Assembly (NCBI GenBank): GCA_028818795.1
Contig: JAPPND010000039.1
Location: 1-37,491 of the forward strand
Direction of reading: 5' to 3'
DNA from: Gammaproteobacteria bacterium
GTDB taxonomy: Bacteria > Pseudomonadota > Gammaproteobacteria > Pseudomonadales > Azotimanducaceae
Length of the DNA: 37,491 nucleotides
In this document: piece by piece, positions 8,175 through 16,831 of the stretch
How positions within the stretch are numbered: position 1 is the first letter of the stretch
Layout of the letters: every line of letters starts with the position of its first letter
The notes under the pieces: model-generated
What the model saw: only the letters and a program-made list of their open reading frames with translations
Told to the model about the DNA's origin: nothing
Database searches by the model: none
Position numbers and translations under genes: made by a program

Positions 8175-8650
8175 CAAGCGTCCCGGTAGACCCGGCCGCG
8201 GCGGCGAACGGGCTCGAGCAGCGACAGGTCGCCGGACGGCACCTCGTAGCCTTCGGGGAACGGCGGCCTGGCCCCCACGCCGATCGCCTCGAGAACCCGG
8301 TCGTCCCGGTAGTAGCAGGTGGCGGTCTGCATGGCGAGAGTGCGCATGAACTGGGGTTCGCGTTCGCGGACAGCATCGACAACGGCCTTGCACGTTGCCG
8401 GGTCGAGGGATGCGAAGGCTTCGCCTTGGGACTCGAAGGCTTCGGCATTGAGCTGATCCAACTCGGCGCGCAGCCCGTCGAGCGTATGGCTCTCGTTCTC
8501 GCGAATGTAGCCAAGCACGTCCACATCCGCCGCGCTCGGTCGTTGTCCGTCCTCGCTCGCGGGAATAATGAGGTCCAGAACGATGGCCAGGATGCGCCGT
8601 TGGTCATCGCTCAACGGGTTGTCAGTGCCGATGATATCGTTCTTGATCAT
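8174..8650 (-). CDS. Gluconate 2-dehydrogenase subunit 3-like protein
   Basis: A 158-residue protein matching the small-subunit family that accompanies GMC-type membrane dehydrogenases: LSDDQRRILAIVLDLIIPAS near the N-terminus and PPFPEGYEVPSGDLSLLEPV near the C-terminus. I see no Tat signal, which some relatives carry. The ATG at 8650 gives the recognisable start; longer in-frame extensions run into the toxin-antitoxin promoter region. Its natural partner, the GMC flavoprotein, lies upstream on the same strand, but the BrnTA pair on the opposite strand sits between them. The next gene, the deaminase, overlaps its stop by one base. Assignment rests on motif recognition and the nearby GMC gene. 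Confidence 0.72.
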   Translation of the reverse strand: MIKNDIIGTDNPLSDDQRRILAIVLDLIIPASEDGQRPSAADVDVLGYIRENESHTLDGLRAELDQLNAEAFESQGEAFASLDPATCKAVVDAVREREPQFMRTLAMQTATCYYRDDRVLEAIGVGARPPFPEGYEVPSGDLSLLEPVRRRGRVYRDA

Positions 8651-8765
8651 GGCCGGTCGTACGCTCCTGGGGTGGGAGTTCACGCCTCCTGCCGCATCGC
8701 ATCGTTTCTGAGGTGGTGGAGCTTGAGGGTGAGGAAGTAGACTTTCAAGGCGTCGGAGAAGTGCC

Positions 8766-9038
8766 GTGGATTTCGAGTGGGATCCTGACACAGCCGATGC
8801 AAACATCGCCAAGCACGGCGTCTCATTCTTCGATGCTACGGAAGTGTTCGGTGATGTCTTGTCGTCTACGTTTGAAGATCCGGACAGCTCGGTTGGCGAG
8901 GAACGCTACCTGATCTTCGGTCAGACCCAACGGGGCACCCGTATGGTTGTGTCGTTCACTGAACGGGGTGATACGGTCCGACTGACATCTGCACGGCTGA
9001 TGACAGCTCGATCGAGAGTGGCGTATGAAGAAGGATGA
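8766..9038 (+). CDS. brnT: BrnT family toxin
   Basis: A 90-residue RelE-fold ribonuclease toxin of a type II toxin-antitoxin pair. It opens with FEWDPDTADANIAKHGVSF, the usual BrnT start, followed by DATEVFGD and EERYLIFGQT, and ends with SARLMTARSRVAYE. The start is a GTG at 8766 with GGAG seven bases upstream. It overlaps brnA by 14 bases in the normal toxin-first order. BrnA usually represses the shared promoter, which would lie in 8651-8765. The pair is the only plus-strand module inside a minus-strand operon, which suggests later insertion. Confidence 0.9.
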   Translation: MDFEWDPDTADANIAKHGVSFFDATEVFGDVLSSTFEDPDSSVGEERYLIFGQTQRGTRMVVSFTERGDTVRLTSARLMTARSRVAYEEG

Positions 9039-9222
9039 GTTGCGAAAGGACTATCCGGCGAGTCTCATTAGATCGGGGGTTCGAGGGAAGTACGCGGACC
9101 GGTACGCCGCCGGCACCAACGTGGTCCTCATCGATCCCGACCTTCGGGAGCACTTCCGTGACTCGAAGGCAGTTAATCGTGCCCTTCGCCGCTACCTTCA
9201 GTCCGGTGCCTCCCAAGCGTAA
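9025..9222 (+). CDS. brnA: BrnA-type antitoxin
   Basis: A 65-residue protein overlapping the 3' end of brnT. It contains KDYPASLIRSGVRGKY, NVVLIDPDLREHF and AVNRALRRYL, consistent with a ribbon-helix-helix DNA-binding antitoxin that neutralises BrnT and represses the operon. It is shorter than many BrnA proteins (about 80-100), but position and motifs agree. It ends 9 bases before the convergent GMC dehydrogenase stop, so the module fits very tightly into the gap. Confidence 0.8.
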   Translation: MKKDELRKDYPASLIRSGVRGKYADRYAAGTNVVLIDPDLREHFRDSKAVNRALRRYLQSGASQA

Positions 9223-9231
9223 CGTCGACCG

Positions 9232-10839
9232 TTAGTCGAACAAATCCGCCAAGCGCTGCTTCATCGAGTCGGCGATGTAGAGCGCCACCGCCTGGATCGT
9301 GGTGGTCGGGTTCACGCCGCCGGAGGTCACGAAGACGCTGCCGTCGACGATGAACAGGTTGCGGACGTCGTGGCTGCGTCCCCATTCGTTGACGACCGAA
9401 CGCTCCGGATCGGTGCCCATTCGGGCCGTGCCGAGCAGGTGCCAGCCCGCCATGCGAATCGGGGAGGGCGCCTTCTGAATCTTCCAGGCGCCGGCCGCCT
9501 CCATGGCCTCGGCCCCTCTCGCGAGGCCGTGGTCGAGCATGCGCCGGCTGTTCTCACTCAGTGTGTAGGTGATCTTCGGCGACGGAATGCCGTTCGAATC
9601 GGTGAGTTCCGGGTCGAGGGTGACCCGGTTGTGCTCTTCGGGCAGATCCTCGCAGCAGATGCCTAAGTGGATGTTGCGGCCGAAAATCCTGTCGAAGGCG
9701 TCGTGGTGGCCCGCGCCCCAGGGGATCGTGCCTTGCGCCATCCCGCCCCGGGCTGTGCCGACGGGTGGGCCGCCCCGGGTGATCTGCATGTTGTAGCCCC
9801 GCACGAACCCGCGCGAGGTGTCCGTCTCGTAGAACTCCTGGCTGAGGATGCAGCAGCCCTGGGGCCCGAAGTTGGACCCGAGCGGTTCGTCGAAATGGCC
9901 GGCCACCATGCCCCAGGGATGCAGCATGAGGTTGCGCCCCACCAAACCGGAACGGTTGGCGAGGCCGTTCGGAAACCGTGCCGACGTGGAGTTGAGAAGG
10001 AGCCTGGGGGTGCCGACGCCGTTGCAGGCCACGACGACGACCTCGGCGCGTTGATGGCGTTCGTTGCCGTCGGCATCGAAGTAGGTCACGCCGGTGGCCA
10101 TGTCGCGGTCGTCGACGGTGATTTCGCGGACCCGGCAGTGGGTTCGGAGTTCCACCCCGGCGCGCTCGTTGACAGGCCAGTAGGCGATGTCGGCACTGCT
10201 CTTGGCGCCCTGGGCGCAGCCGGTATTGCATGGCCCGAGGTTCAGGCACTCGCCGCGGCCGTTGTGGGGGCGCGTAATGATGGCACTGTCCGACGGCCAC
10301 CAGTGCCAGCCGAGCTTGTTGAAGCCCTGGCCCATGGTCTCGCCCATGCGGCCCATGGGGATGTGCGGCAACGGCGGCTGGTGGGCGGGAATGGCGGGGT
10401 CCCCAGCCAGCCCCGCGACCCCGATGTTGTTGTCGTTCTCGGCGAAGAACGGTTCCAAGGTGGCGTAGTCGATGGGCCAGTCGTCGGCGACGCCGTCCAG
10501 GGTCTTGACCCGGAAGTCGGAGGGGTGGAACCGGGGGAAGTGTGCCGAATACAGGATGGTGCTGCCGCCCACGGCGTTGAAGTTGAGGATCGCGATGGGC
10601 GAATCGTCGTCGTTGATGGGATAGTCGGCGGGACGCTTGCGAAGGTTCGGACTGACCTGCATCTCCTTGGCGGCGCGGGTCTCCCAGTCGCGCCCATTGC
10701 TCGGGTACTCCGCCGGGTTCATCCAGCCGCCCTGTTCCAGGCAGACGATCCGCATCCGGGTCTCCGCAAGGCTCCAGGCGACGGCGGCGCCCGAAGCACC
10801 CGCCCCGACGATCAGTACGTCGACAACGTCGTCCGCCAT
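9232..10839 (-). CDS. GMC-family FAD dehydrogenase, large subunit
   Basis: A 535-residue flavoprotein of the glucose-methanol-choline family, of the type paired with gluconate 2-dehydrogenase subunit 3. The FAD-binding GAGASGAA motif is at residues 12-19 and the GMC signature FNAVGGSTILYSAH near residue 90. A Cys-containing stretch, CLNLGPCNTGCAQGAKSS, lies near residue 200, and the catalytic region has GWHLLGTARMG and NPTTTIQA near the end. Expected role: oxidation of a sugar, sugar acid or alcohol with electrons passed to a quinone or cytochrome partner. The small subunit is about 0.6 kb downstream on the same strand, past brnTA. No cytochrome c subunit is present. The substrate is unknown. 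Confidence 0.88.
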   Translation of the reverse strand: MADDVVDVLIVGAGASGAAVAWSLAETRMRIVCLEQGGWMNPAEYPSNGRDWETRAAKEMQVSPNLRKRPADYPINDDDSPIAILNFNAVGGSTILYSAHFPRFHPSDFRVKTLDGVADDWPIDYATLEPFFAENDNNIGVAGLAGDPAIPAHQPPLPHIPMGRMGETMGQGFNKLGWHWWPSDSAIITRPHNGRGECLNLGPCNTGCAQGAKSSADIAYWPVNERAGVELRTHCRVREITVDDRDMATGVTYFDADGNERHQRAEVVVVACNGVGTPRLLLNSTSARFPNGLANRSGLVGRNLMLHPWGMVAGHFDEPLGSNFGPQGCCILSQEFYETDTSRGFVRGYNMQITRGGPPVGTARGGMAQGTIPWGAGHHDAFDRIFGRNIHLGICCEDLPEEHNRVTLDPELTDSNGIPSPKITYTLSENSRRMLDHGLARGAEAMEAAGAWKIQKAPSPIRMAGWHLLGTARMGTDPERSVVNEWGRSHDVRNLFIVDGSVFVTSGGVNPTTTIQAVALYIADSMKQRLADLFD

Positions 10840-11044
10840 GACTCCCTCTCAAGTACCGCCATCGTATTGTTCGGTGTTTCGATGGGGAACGCTAGACTCC
10901 TTGAGCAGCCTTGATGTTTACACGTAGGTTGCATTTGGAACAACGCATCGAATGGCTCTTGAACGGCTCGCGTACTCGCGAGACGCGCTAGCGATATGAT
11001 TGGCGTCCCGCTTCGGCGCGCCTTCGTGAGTACTGTCCAAAGGC

Positions 11045-11656
11045 ATGAAGCAGATCATCGACTTCCTTCCGGTGGTCGCCTTTTTCGGCGTCTGGCTCGC
11101 GACGGGTCGGGACATCTACTACGCGACGGCCGCGCTGATGGCCGCCGCGGTGATCCAACTCGCGGTGTTCAAGCTCAAGGCGTGGCCGATCCCGGGCCAG
11201 GTCTGGTTCGTGTTCTGGGCGGCCATGATCTTCGGCACGATGACGCTCGTGTTCCGCAATCCGCTGTTCATCCAATGGCGGCCGACGGTCGTCAATTGGA
11301 TCCTCGCGCTGGTGATCATCGGCAGCCGGTTCATCGGCCGGGGCAACTACGTGCAGCGGGCGCTGGGTAAGGTCATGGTGTTGCCCGACCGGGCGTGGCG
11401 AGCGCTCACTTACGGCTGGGCCGGCGTATTCGCGCTATCGGGCACCATCAACATCTGGGTGGCCTACACCTTCAGCGAAGACACCTGGGTGTTCTACAAG
11501 CTCGTCTCCGGGTTCGTCGTGTCGTTCCTCCTGGTGGGAGGCAGCTTCGTCTACCTGGTCGCCACGCGACAATTGCCTTCGCTGCCGGCGAAGGACTCTT
11601 CTAAGCCGACGGGAGAGGCAGCCCGGAAGAAGACCGCGGGTGGAGACAACGCATGA
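11045..11656 (+). CDS. yciB: Inner membrane protein YciB (septation protein A family)
   Basis: A 203-residue polytopic inner membrane protein with five or six hydrophobic segments. It starts MKQIIDFLPVVAFFGVWLA and contains PLFIQWRPTVVNW and the conserved GTINIWVAYTFSEDTWVFYK, characteristic of YciB/IspZ proteins involved in cell-envelope integrity and septation. It overlaps pdxJ by 4 bases (ATGA), so it leads a plus-strand operon. The 205-base region upstream, shared with the divergent GMC gene, contains a TATGAT hexamer at 10995-11000 that could be a -10 box, but no good -35 is visible. Confidence 0.92.
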   Translation: MKQIIDFLPVVAFFGVWLATGRDIYYATAALMAAAVIQLAVFKLKAWPIPGQVWFVFWAAMIFGTMTLVFRNPLFIQWRPTVVNWILALVIIGSRFIGRGNYVQRALGKVMVLPDRAWRALTYGWAGVFALSGTINIWVAYTFSEDTWVFYKLVSGFVVSFLLVGGSFVYLVATRQLPSLPAKDSSKPTGEAARKKTAGGDNA

Positions 11657-12423
11657 CGGTGTTGTCCGTCAACGTCAACAAGATCGCCTGGTTGCGCAAT
11701 GCCCGCGGCGGCGACCGCCCCAGCGTCGTCGACTGCGCACGCACGATTCTCGACGCCGGCGCGGCGGGGATTACGGTCCATCCACGTCCGGATGCGCGCC
11801 ATATCCGTGCCGACGACGTCTACGCGTTGAAGGGGTTGCTGGACGAATACCCCGGCAGGGAGTTCAACATCGAGGGGAATCCCACCGCGCCGGCTCGCGA
11901 GGGTTATCCGGGCTTCGATCACCTCATCGAAGCCGTCCGGCCCGACCAGTGCACGCTGGTCCCGGACGACGACGCGCAGCTGACCTCCGACCACGGCTGG
12001 AATCTCGCCCGCCCAAAGACCGTGGCGCAACTGGAGGGCCTGGTCGCGCGCTACAAGTCCTGGGGCGCGAGGGTCAGCCTGTTCATGGATCCGGTTGCCG
12101 CGCACATCGCGGCGGCGAAGCGTTTGGGCGCGGACCGCATCGAACTCTACACCGGCCCGTACGCCGACCTCGTCGCCGAACGGGGAATTGATCATCCCGA
12201 GGCGAGCAACTCCTGGCGGACCTATCGGGACGCCGCGCACTACGCAAACGAATGCGGCTTAGGCGTGAACGCCGGTCATGATCTCGATTTGGTCAATCTG
12301 ACGCGGTTCGTCTCGATGGGCGGCATCGCGGAGGTTTCCATCGGCCATGCGCTGATCGCTGACGCCCTGGAGTCGGGGTTGGCGTCGACCGTCAAACATT
12401 ATCTTGAAGAACTGGAGTCCTGA
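11653..12423 (+). CDS. pdxJ: Pyridoxine 5'-phosphate synthase
   Basis: A 256-residue TIM-barrel enzyme that condenses 1-deoxy-xylulose 5-phosphate with 3-amino-2-oxopropyl phosphate in the last step of de novo vitamin B6 synthesis. Recognisable elements are the N-terminal LSVNVNKIAWLRNARGG, AGAAGITVHPRPDARHI, EFNIEGNPT, QCTLVPDD, RIELYTGPYA, LGVNAGHDL and EVSIGHALIADAL. The length matches the family. Its ATG overlaps the yciB stop and the next gene starts 3 bases after its own stop, indicating one transcript. The yciB-pdxJ pairing is not the classic recO/era-pdxJ arrangement. Confidence 0.95.
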   Translation: MTVLSVNVNKIAWLRNARGGDRPSVVDCARTILDAGAAGITVHPRPDARHIRADDVYALKGLLDEYPGREFNIEGNPTAPAREGYPGFDHLIEAVRPDQCTLVPDDDAQLTSDHGWNLARPKTVAQLEGLVARYKSWGARVSLFMDPVAAHIAAAKRLGADRIELYTGPYADLVAERGIDHPEASNSWRTYRDAAHYANECGLGVNAGHDLDLVNLTRFVSMGGIAEVSIGHALIADALESGLASTVKHYLEELES

Positions 12424-12426
12424 ACC

Positions 12427-12996
12427 ATGACGAGAGCGGTTTCCTTCATATGGGCCCTTGCGCTGGCCGCGGCGGACGTTGCGGCGGACGAAGACAATGT
12501 CAGCGTGGAGATCGTCACCGACGTCGGGACGATAGCCGTGGAGCTTGTCCCCTCCAAGGCGCCGGAAACGGTCCGGAACTTCCTCGAACGGGTCGACGAG
12601 AACTTTTTTGACGGCCTGATTTTCCACCGGGTTGTGTTCACCTTCGTGATCCAGGCGGGCGGGTACGATGTCGACATGAACTATCGCGAGGCGCCAGAGA
12701 CCGTGGTCAACGAGTCTGCGAACGGTCTCAGCAACACGCGCGGCACCATTGCCATGGCGCGAACCAGCGATCCCGACTCGGCGGGCGCGCAGTTCTACAT
12801 CAACATGAAGGACAACACCTCGCTGGATGCCACGCCGGATCGACCGGGCTATACCGTATTCGGGAGGGTGACCGAAGGAATGGAGGTGGCCGAGCAGATC
12901 GAACTGGTGGATACGGGCACTGTGGCCGGAATGGCGGACGTGCCGAACGAACCCATCGTCATCGAGACGATCCGGCGCGTCGAACCGGAGGATTGA
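12427..12996 (+). CDS. Exported cyclophilin-type peptidyl-prolyl isomerase
   Basis: A 189-residue cyclophilin with a likely signal peptide (MTRAVSFIWALALAAADVAA), so a periplasmic folding helper that isomerises Xaa-Pro bonds. Core motifs are FDGLIFHRVV, QAGG, RGTIAMARTSDPDSAGAQFYIN and GYTVFGRVTEGMEVAEQI, which form the active-site groove (Arg of FHRV, Gln-Phe of QFYIN). It starts 3 bases after pdxJ and clearly belongs to the same operon. The family is certain; export rests on the N-terminal hydrophobic stretch. Confidence 0.92.
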   Translation: MTRAVSFIWALALAAADVAADEDNVSVEIVTDVGTIAVELVPSKAPETVRNFLERVDENFFDGLIFHRVVFTFVIQAGGYDVDMNYREAPETVVNESANGLSNTRGTIAMARTSDPDSAGAQFYINMKDNTSLDATPDRPGYTVFGRVTEGMEVAEQIELVDTGTVAGMADVPNEPIVIETIRRVEPED

Positions 12997-13081
12997 GCTA
13001 TGATGCCGTTCGCGGTCCCCGGTTCGGGGATGCGGACGTCGAGGTGGTCGGTTGATCACCGCTCAATCGAGAAGAAGATCC

Positions 13082-13540
13082 ATGAAAACCATCGTCACCA
13101 CCGTCGTAGTCGCCGCCCTCTGCGCCGTCGTCGCCACGGAGCTCTATTTCCGGCTGCTCGAGGGCGAATACCTTGTGCTGATGGCCATGTTCTTCGTCGT
13201 CGGCACGGTGACGGCCGTGGCCACGGCGCGGTTCCGCGCCCGCCAGCCGCAGCCGGCATCCGTTGAACGCCCCCCTCGCAAGCGCACGCCGCGTCGTCGC
13301 CAGCGCCGGCCCAGCCTCCCGCCGGATGCCGAACGCGAGAACGGCGAGGTGAAATGGTTTGACCGGACCAAGGGCTACGGCTTCGTTCGCCGGGAAAACG
13401 GCGACGAGATCTTCGTCCATCACCGCTCTATTCGCCGCCAAGGAAGCGAACGGCCGAGCCTCGACGACGGCCAGTCGGTGAGTTTCGTCGCGGTGGAACG
13501 CGAGCGCGGTTGGCAAGCCGAGGACGTGGTTCCCGAGTGA
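13082..13540 (+). CDS. Membrane-anchored cold-shock domain protein
   Basis: A 152-residue protein in three parts. Two hydrophobic segments lie at about residues 3-23 and 32-53. A strongly basic, Arg-rich linker follows (about 54-80, with [11 protein letters not shown]). A C-terminal cold-shock domain (about 84-150) has the RNA-binding motifs KGYGFV (RNP1) and EIFVHH (RNP2). It would tether a single-stranded nucleic-acid-binding domain to the inner membrane. The ATG at 13082 is preferred to a TTG ten codons upstream. Its TGA overlaps the argS GTG by 4 bases, so argS translation is likely coupled to it. Confidence 0.8.
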   Translation: MKTIVTTVVVAALCAVVATELYFRLLEGEYLVLMAMFFVVGTVTAVATARFRARQPQPASVERPPRKRTPRRRQRRPSLPPDAERENGEVKWFDRTKGYGFVRRENGDEIFVHHRSIRRQGSERPSLDDGQSVSFVAVERERGWQAEDVVPE

Positions 13541-15228
13541 ACCTCAAGACATTGCTGGCGGAGCGCCTAGAGGTGGCGCTGCGCGACGCGGGTGCTGCCG
13601 CCGCATCGGCCATCGTGGGCCCGGCGACGCGGCCGGAATTCGGCGACTACCAGGCGAACGGCGCCATGGCGGCGGCAAAGCGTCTCGGGATGAAGCCCCG
13701 CGACCTGGCGTTGCGGGTCGCCGAGGCTGCCGATCTCGCGGGCATTGCCGCACGCTGCGATGTCACGGGTCCCGGCTTCATCAGTCTGACCATCGACGAC
13801 GATTGCCTCTCCGAAGCGCTCGCCGATGGTCGGACAGAACCCGTCGGGGGTGGCGAACGGGTGGTCATCGACTATTCGCACCCGAACCTCGCCAAGGAAA
13901 TGCAGGTCCACCACCTACGCAGCACCATCATCGGCGATGCCGTCGCCCGCGTGCTGGACGCCTTGGGCTACGACGTGATCCGCCAGAACCACGTCGGCGA
14001 TTGGGGAACTGGGTTCGGTCGCCTCGTTGCCCATCTTAACGACACCGGGGAGGACAGCGAGGCGCTCGGCGACCTCGAACGGTTCTACACCGAGGCAAGC
14101 GAGCGCTTTGCCAACGATGCAACATTCGCCGACCGGGCGCGGCAGGTCGTCGTCGATCTGCAGGGCGGCGACCCTGCGACGCTTGCGCGTTGGCAGCGCT
14201 ACATCGACATCTCGATGTCCCACTGCCAAGCCGTCTACGAGCGTCTCGGCGTCGGTCTCGAGCCCGAACACGTACGCGGCGAGAGCGCCTACAACGACGA
14301 TCTCGACGGCATCGTCGAAGATTTGGAAGCAAAGGGGCTGCTTACCGAGTCGGATGGCGCGTTGTGCGCGTTCCTTCCCGAGTTCAAGGGCAAGGACGGC
14401 AAGATCGCGCCCATCATCGTCCGCAAGTCGGACGGCGGCTACCTGTACCACTCGACCGACTTGGCCGCCGTCCGGCATCGGACACAGACGTTGCACGCCA
14501 AACGGGTGCTCTACGTTGTCGACGCCCGGCAGGGCCTGCACTTCAAGCAGTTGTTCGCCCTCGCTAGGCGCGCCGCCTACGACGCAGGTGCATCGCTGGA
14601 ACATCACCCGTTCGGCATGATGCTCGGCAACGACGGTCGGCCGTTCAAGACCCGCGAAGGCAGCGGAACGCGCCTGCTCGACTTGCTCGACGAGGCGACG
14701 GTCAGGGCGCGGCGGCTGGTCGAGGCCAAGAATCCCGAACTCGATGGCCAGCAGATGGACCGGGTCGCGCGCGCCGTGGGCATCGGCGCCGTCAAGTACG
14801 CGGACCTCTCGAAGAACCGCACCGGCGACTATGTCTTCGACTGGGACGCCATGATGTCATTCGAGGGCAACACGGCGCCGTATCTGCAATACGCCTACGC
14901 GCGCATCCAGAGCCTTTTCCAGCGCGGTCGGGTCGACGCCGCCGCGTTGACGGGCAGGCCGGCGATCCGCGAGGCCGAAGAGCATGCGCTGGCGTTGCAG
15001 ATCGCCCGCTTCCAGGAGACCCTGGAACAGGTCGCGGCGACCGTCATGCCGCACCATCTGTGCACCTATCTCTACGACCTTGCCGCAGCCTTCATGCGCT
15101 TCTACGAGCGCTGCCCGGTGCTTGACAGCGACGTCCGGAACGACCGGCTCCTGCTTTGCCGCCATACCGCCGCCACCCTGTCGCGGGGACTCGACCTGCT
15201 GGGAATCGAGACGGTGGACCGGATGTAG
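13537..15228 (+). CDS. argS: Arginine-tRNA ligase
   Basis: A 563-residue class I aminoacyl-tRNA synthetase that charges tRNA-Arg. It has the N-terminal additional domain ([10 protein letters not shown]), the catalytic core with [22 protein letters not shown] and [13 protein letters not shown], the [11 protein letters not shown] and [17 protein letters not shown] stretches, and the C-terminal DALR-type anticodon domain ([10 protein letters not shown] onwards). The HIGH motif, normally HVGH, reads QVHH at residues 123-126, and as in E. coli ArgS there is no canonical KMSKS. The GTG start overlaps the cold-shock gene stop (GTGA). The length is close to the E. coli enzyme (577). Confidence 0.95.
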   Translation: MNLKTLLAERLEVALRDAGAAAASAIVGPATRPEFGDYQANGAMAAAKRLGMKPRDLALRVAEAADLAGIAARCDVTGPGFISLTIDDDCLSEALADGRTEPVGGGERVVIDYSHPNLAKEMQVHHLRSTIIGDAVARVLDALGYDVIRQNHVGDWGTGFGRLVAHLNDTGEDSEALGDLERFYTEASERFANDATFADRARQVVVDLQGGDPATLARWQRYIDISMSHCQAVYERLGVGLEPEHVRGESAYNDDLDGIVEDLEAKGLLTESDGALCAFLPEFKGKDGKIAPIIVRKSDGGYLYHSTDLAAVRHRTQTLHAKRVLYVVDARQGLHFKQLFALARRAAYDAGASLEHHPFGMMLGNDGRPFKTREGSGTRLLDLLDEATVRARRLVEAKNPELDGQQMDRVARAVGIGAVKYADLSKNRTGDYVFDWDAMMSFEGNTAPYLQYAYARIQSLFQRGRVDAAALTGRPAIREAEEHALALQIARFQETLEQVAATVMPHHLCTYLYDLAAAFMRFYERCPVLDSDVRNDRLLLCRHTAATLSRGLDLLGIETVDRM

Positions 15229-15242
15229 TACCGGCTTTGTGG

Positions 15243-16637
15243 CTACGGCTTCGGCGCGTCCAACTGCGCTCGTATCTGCTGGTAAGCCGCTTCGTCAAGT
15301 CTGAAACGCGAAAACAGGATCGCGCCGATCGTGTAGCAGACCAGCGGGAAGACTCCATACAGGCCGACCATCCAGATTTGCGTCGTCATGGTCTGCGGCT
15401 GGTTGGGTACGAAGCCGGATAGCTCGAGGACGAAACCCGTCAGCGCCAGCATGACGCCGATGGCGCTCTTGTAGACGAAGTTCCACACCGCGAAATAGGA
15501 GCCCTCCTTGCGCTCGCCGGTGCGCAGTTCGTCGTAGTCGATGACGTCGCCCTGCACCGACGGCCCGATGGTGCCGCCGCAACCGGCGGCAAGGCCCGCG
15601 AATACCGCGAACACGAAGATCCACGGCAATCGGAACTCCACCGGAAGGAACGGCAACAGGAACATCGCGCCGAACGAGAAGCCGGTCCCGAGCATGGAAT
15701 ACATCCACAGTCGCACCTTGCCGATTCGCCGCGACAGCGGGATCCACAACGGCACGGAGAAGGCCGACGGGATCATGTAGAAGAGGATGACCAGCGGCGC
15801 CATGTGCGGCGCGCCGACGATGTATTGCGCCACGTACAAGGTGAGCACGCCGATGGCGGCGGAGCCGATGTTCTCGATCAGCGTGACGATGATGAGCAGT
15901 CGCGCGTGGTGGTTCCGCCACACGTCCGCGAAGGCGCGCAGCGGGTTGGTGTTGACACGGCCTTGGAATTCCGGGCGCTCGCGCAGTTTCGCGATGGCGA
16001 ACACGATCATCAGCGCCATGAACAGGCACGCCGGAAGCGAGGTCTCGAAGGCGCTTTGTCGCGCCGCGCCCGGGCCTTCCGCCTCGGCGCCGATCAGGAT
16101 CTGCATGGTGAGCAGGGACAGGATCGACCCGACTGTGTAGAACCCGTGGCGGAAGCCGAACAGCCGGCTGCGCTCGTGGTAGTTGGTGGACAGTTCGGCG
16201 CCGAGGGACAGGTGGGGGACGAAAAAAGCGGTCATCACCGAGTAGAAGCCGATGATGGCAACCGCCATCCAGACCACGAGGCCCGTCGCCGAGAGGCCGG
16301 TCGGCGGCGCGAAGATCATCACGAACGTCGCAGAGATCGGCACCACGCTCGCCGCCATCCAGGTGCGCCGCCGGCCGAACACCGAACGCGTGCGATCGGA
16401 GAGGTAGCCGACCAGAGGATCCGACACCGCATCCCATACCCGCGAGGCGCTGAAGATGAGCCCCATGACGAGCGGCGAGATCAGCAGCACGTCCGTGGAG
16501 AACTTCATCACGTACAGGCCGATCAGCAGGTACATGTAGCCGGCGCCGACGGCCGGCACGCCGTAGGCGAAAACGGTCGTCCACGGCACCCGGTCGGCGC
16601 CGTCCACGGGCGACGCTGCTGCGGAAGCGTTCGCCAT
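15243..16637 (-). CDS. GPH-family MFS symporter
   Basis: A 464-residue transporter with about 12 membrane segments, of the glycoside-pentoside-hexuronide:cation symporter group. The family hallmark follows the second helix: SRVWDAVSDPLVGYLSDRTR, then FGRRRTWM. It would import a sugar, uronide or similar solute with Na+ or H+. The ATG at 16637 is chosen; an upstream start at 16670 would add 11 polar residues. It converges with argS (14 bases between stops) and is divergent from the fused CoA-transferase, with which it may share a regulated intergenic region and a substrate pathway. The substrate is unknown. Confidence 0.87.
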   Translation of the reverse strand: MANASAAASPVDGADRVPWTTVFAYGVPAVGAGYMYLLIGLYVMKFSTDVLLISPLVMGLIFSASRVWDAVSDPLVGYLSDRTRSVFGRRRTWMAASVVPISATFVMIFAPPTGLSATGLVVWMAVAIIGFYSVMTAFFVPHLSLGAELSTNYHERSRLFGFRHGFYTVGSILSLLTMQILIGAEAEGPGAARQSAFETSLPACLFMALMIVFAIAKLRERPEFQGRVNTNPLRAFADVWRNHHARLLIIVTLIENIGSAAIGVLTLYVAQYIVGAPHMAPLVILFYMIPSAFSVPLWIPLSRRIGKVRLWMYSMLGTGFSFGAMFLLPFLPVEFRLPWIFVFAVFAGLAAGCGGTIGPSVQGDVIDYDELRTGERKEGSYFAVWNFVYKSAIGVMLALTGFVLELSGFVPNQPQTMTTQIWMVGLYGVFPLVCYTIGAILFSRFRLDEAAYQQIRAQLDAPKP

Positions 16638-16831
16638 GTTCAGGGGTTCTCGATGGGGCGATGCGCGCAAGCATACCCAACGGCACCGGCGCGATGGGTG
16701 AGGCCCGGCAATCGTTCATCAAACGCGCCCCATCGAAAGCGCCGAATGCGATAGATTGCGTTCATCGCCGCCTAGAGCGAGGCACGTATCCCATCTTCAA
16801 TGGTCAGCCGAACTCGCGCCCAGACGAGGCC

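Noticed and set aside
6570-8189. 539-codon plus-strand open frame
   Set aside because: It lies opposite the deaminase gene, whose zinc-site motifs are complete; the plus-strand translation shows no recognisable domain.
9667-10914. 415-codon plus-strand open frame
   Set aside because: Antisense of the GMC dehydrogenase, whose FAD and catalytic motifs are intact.
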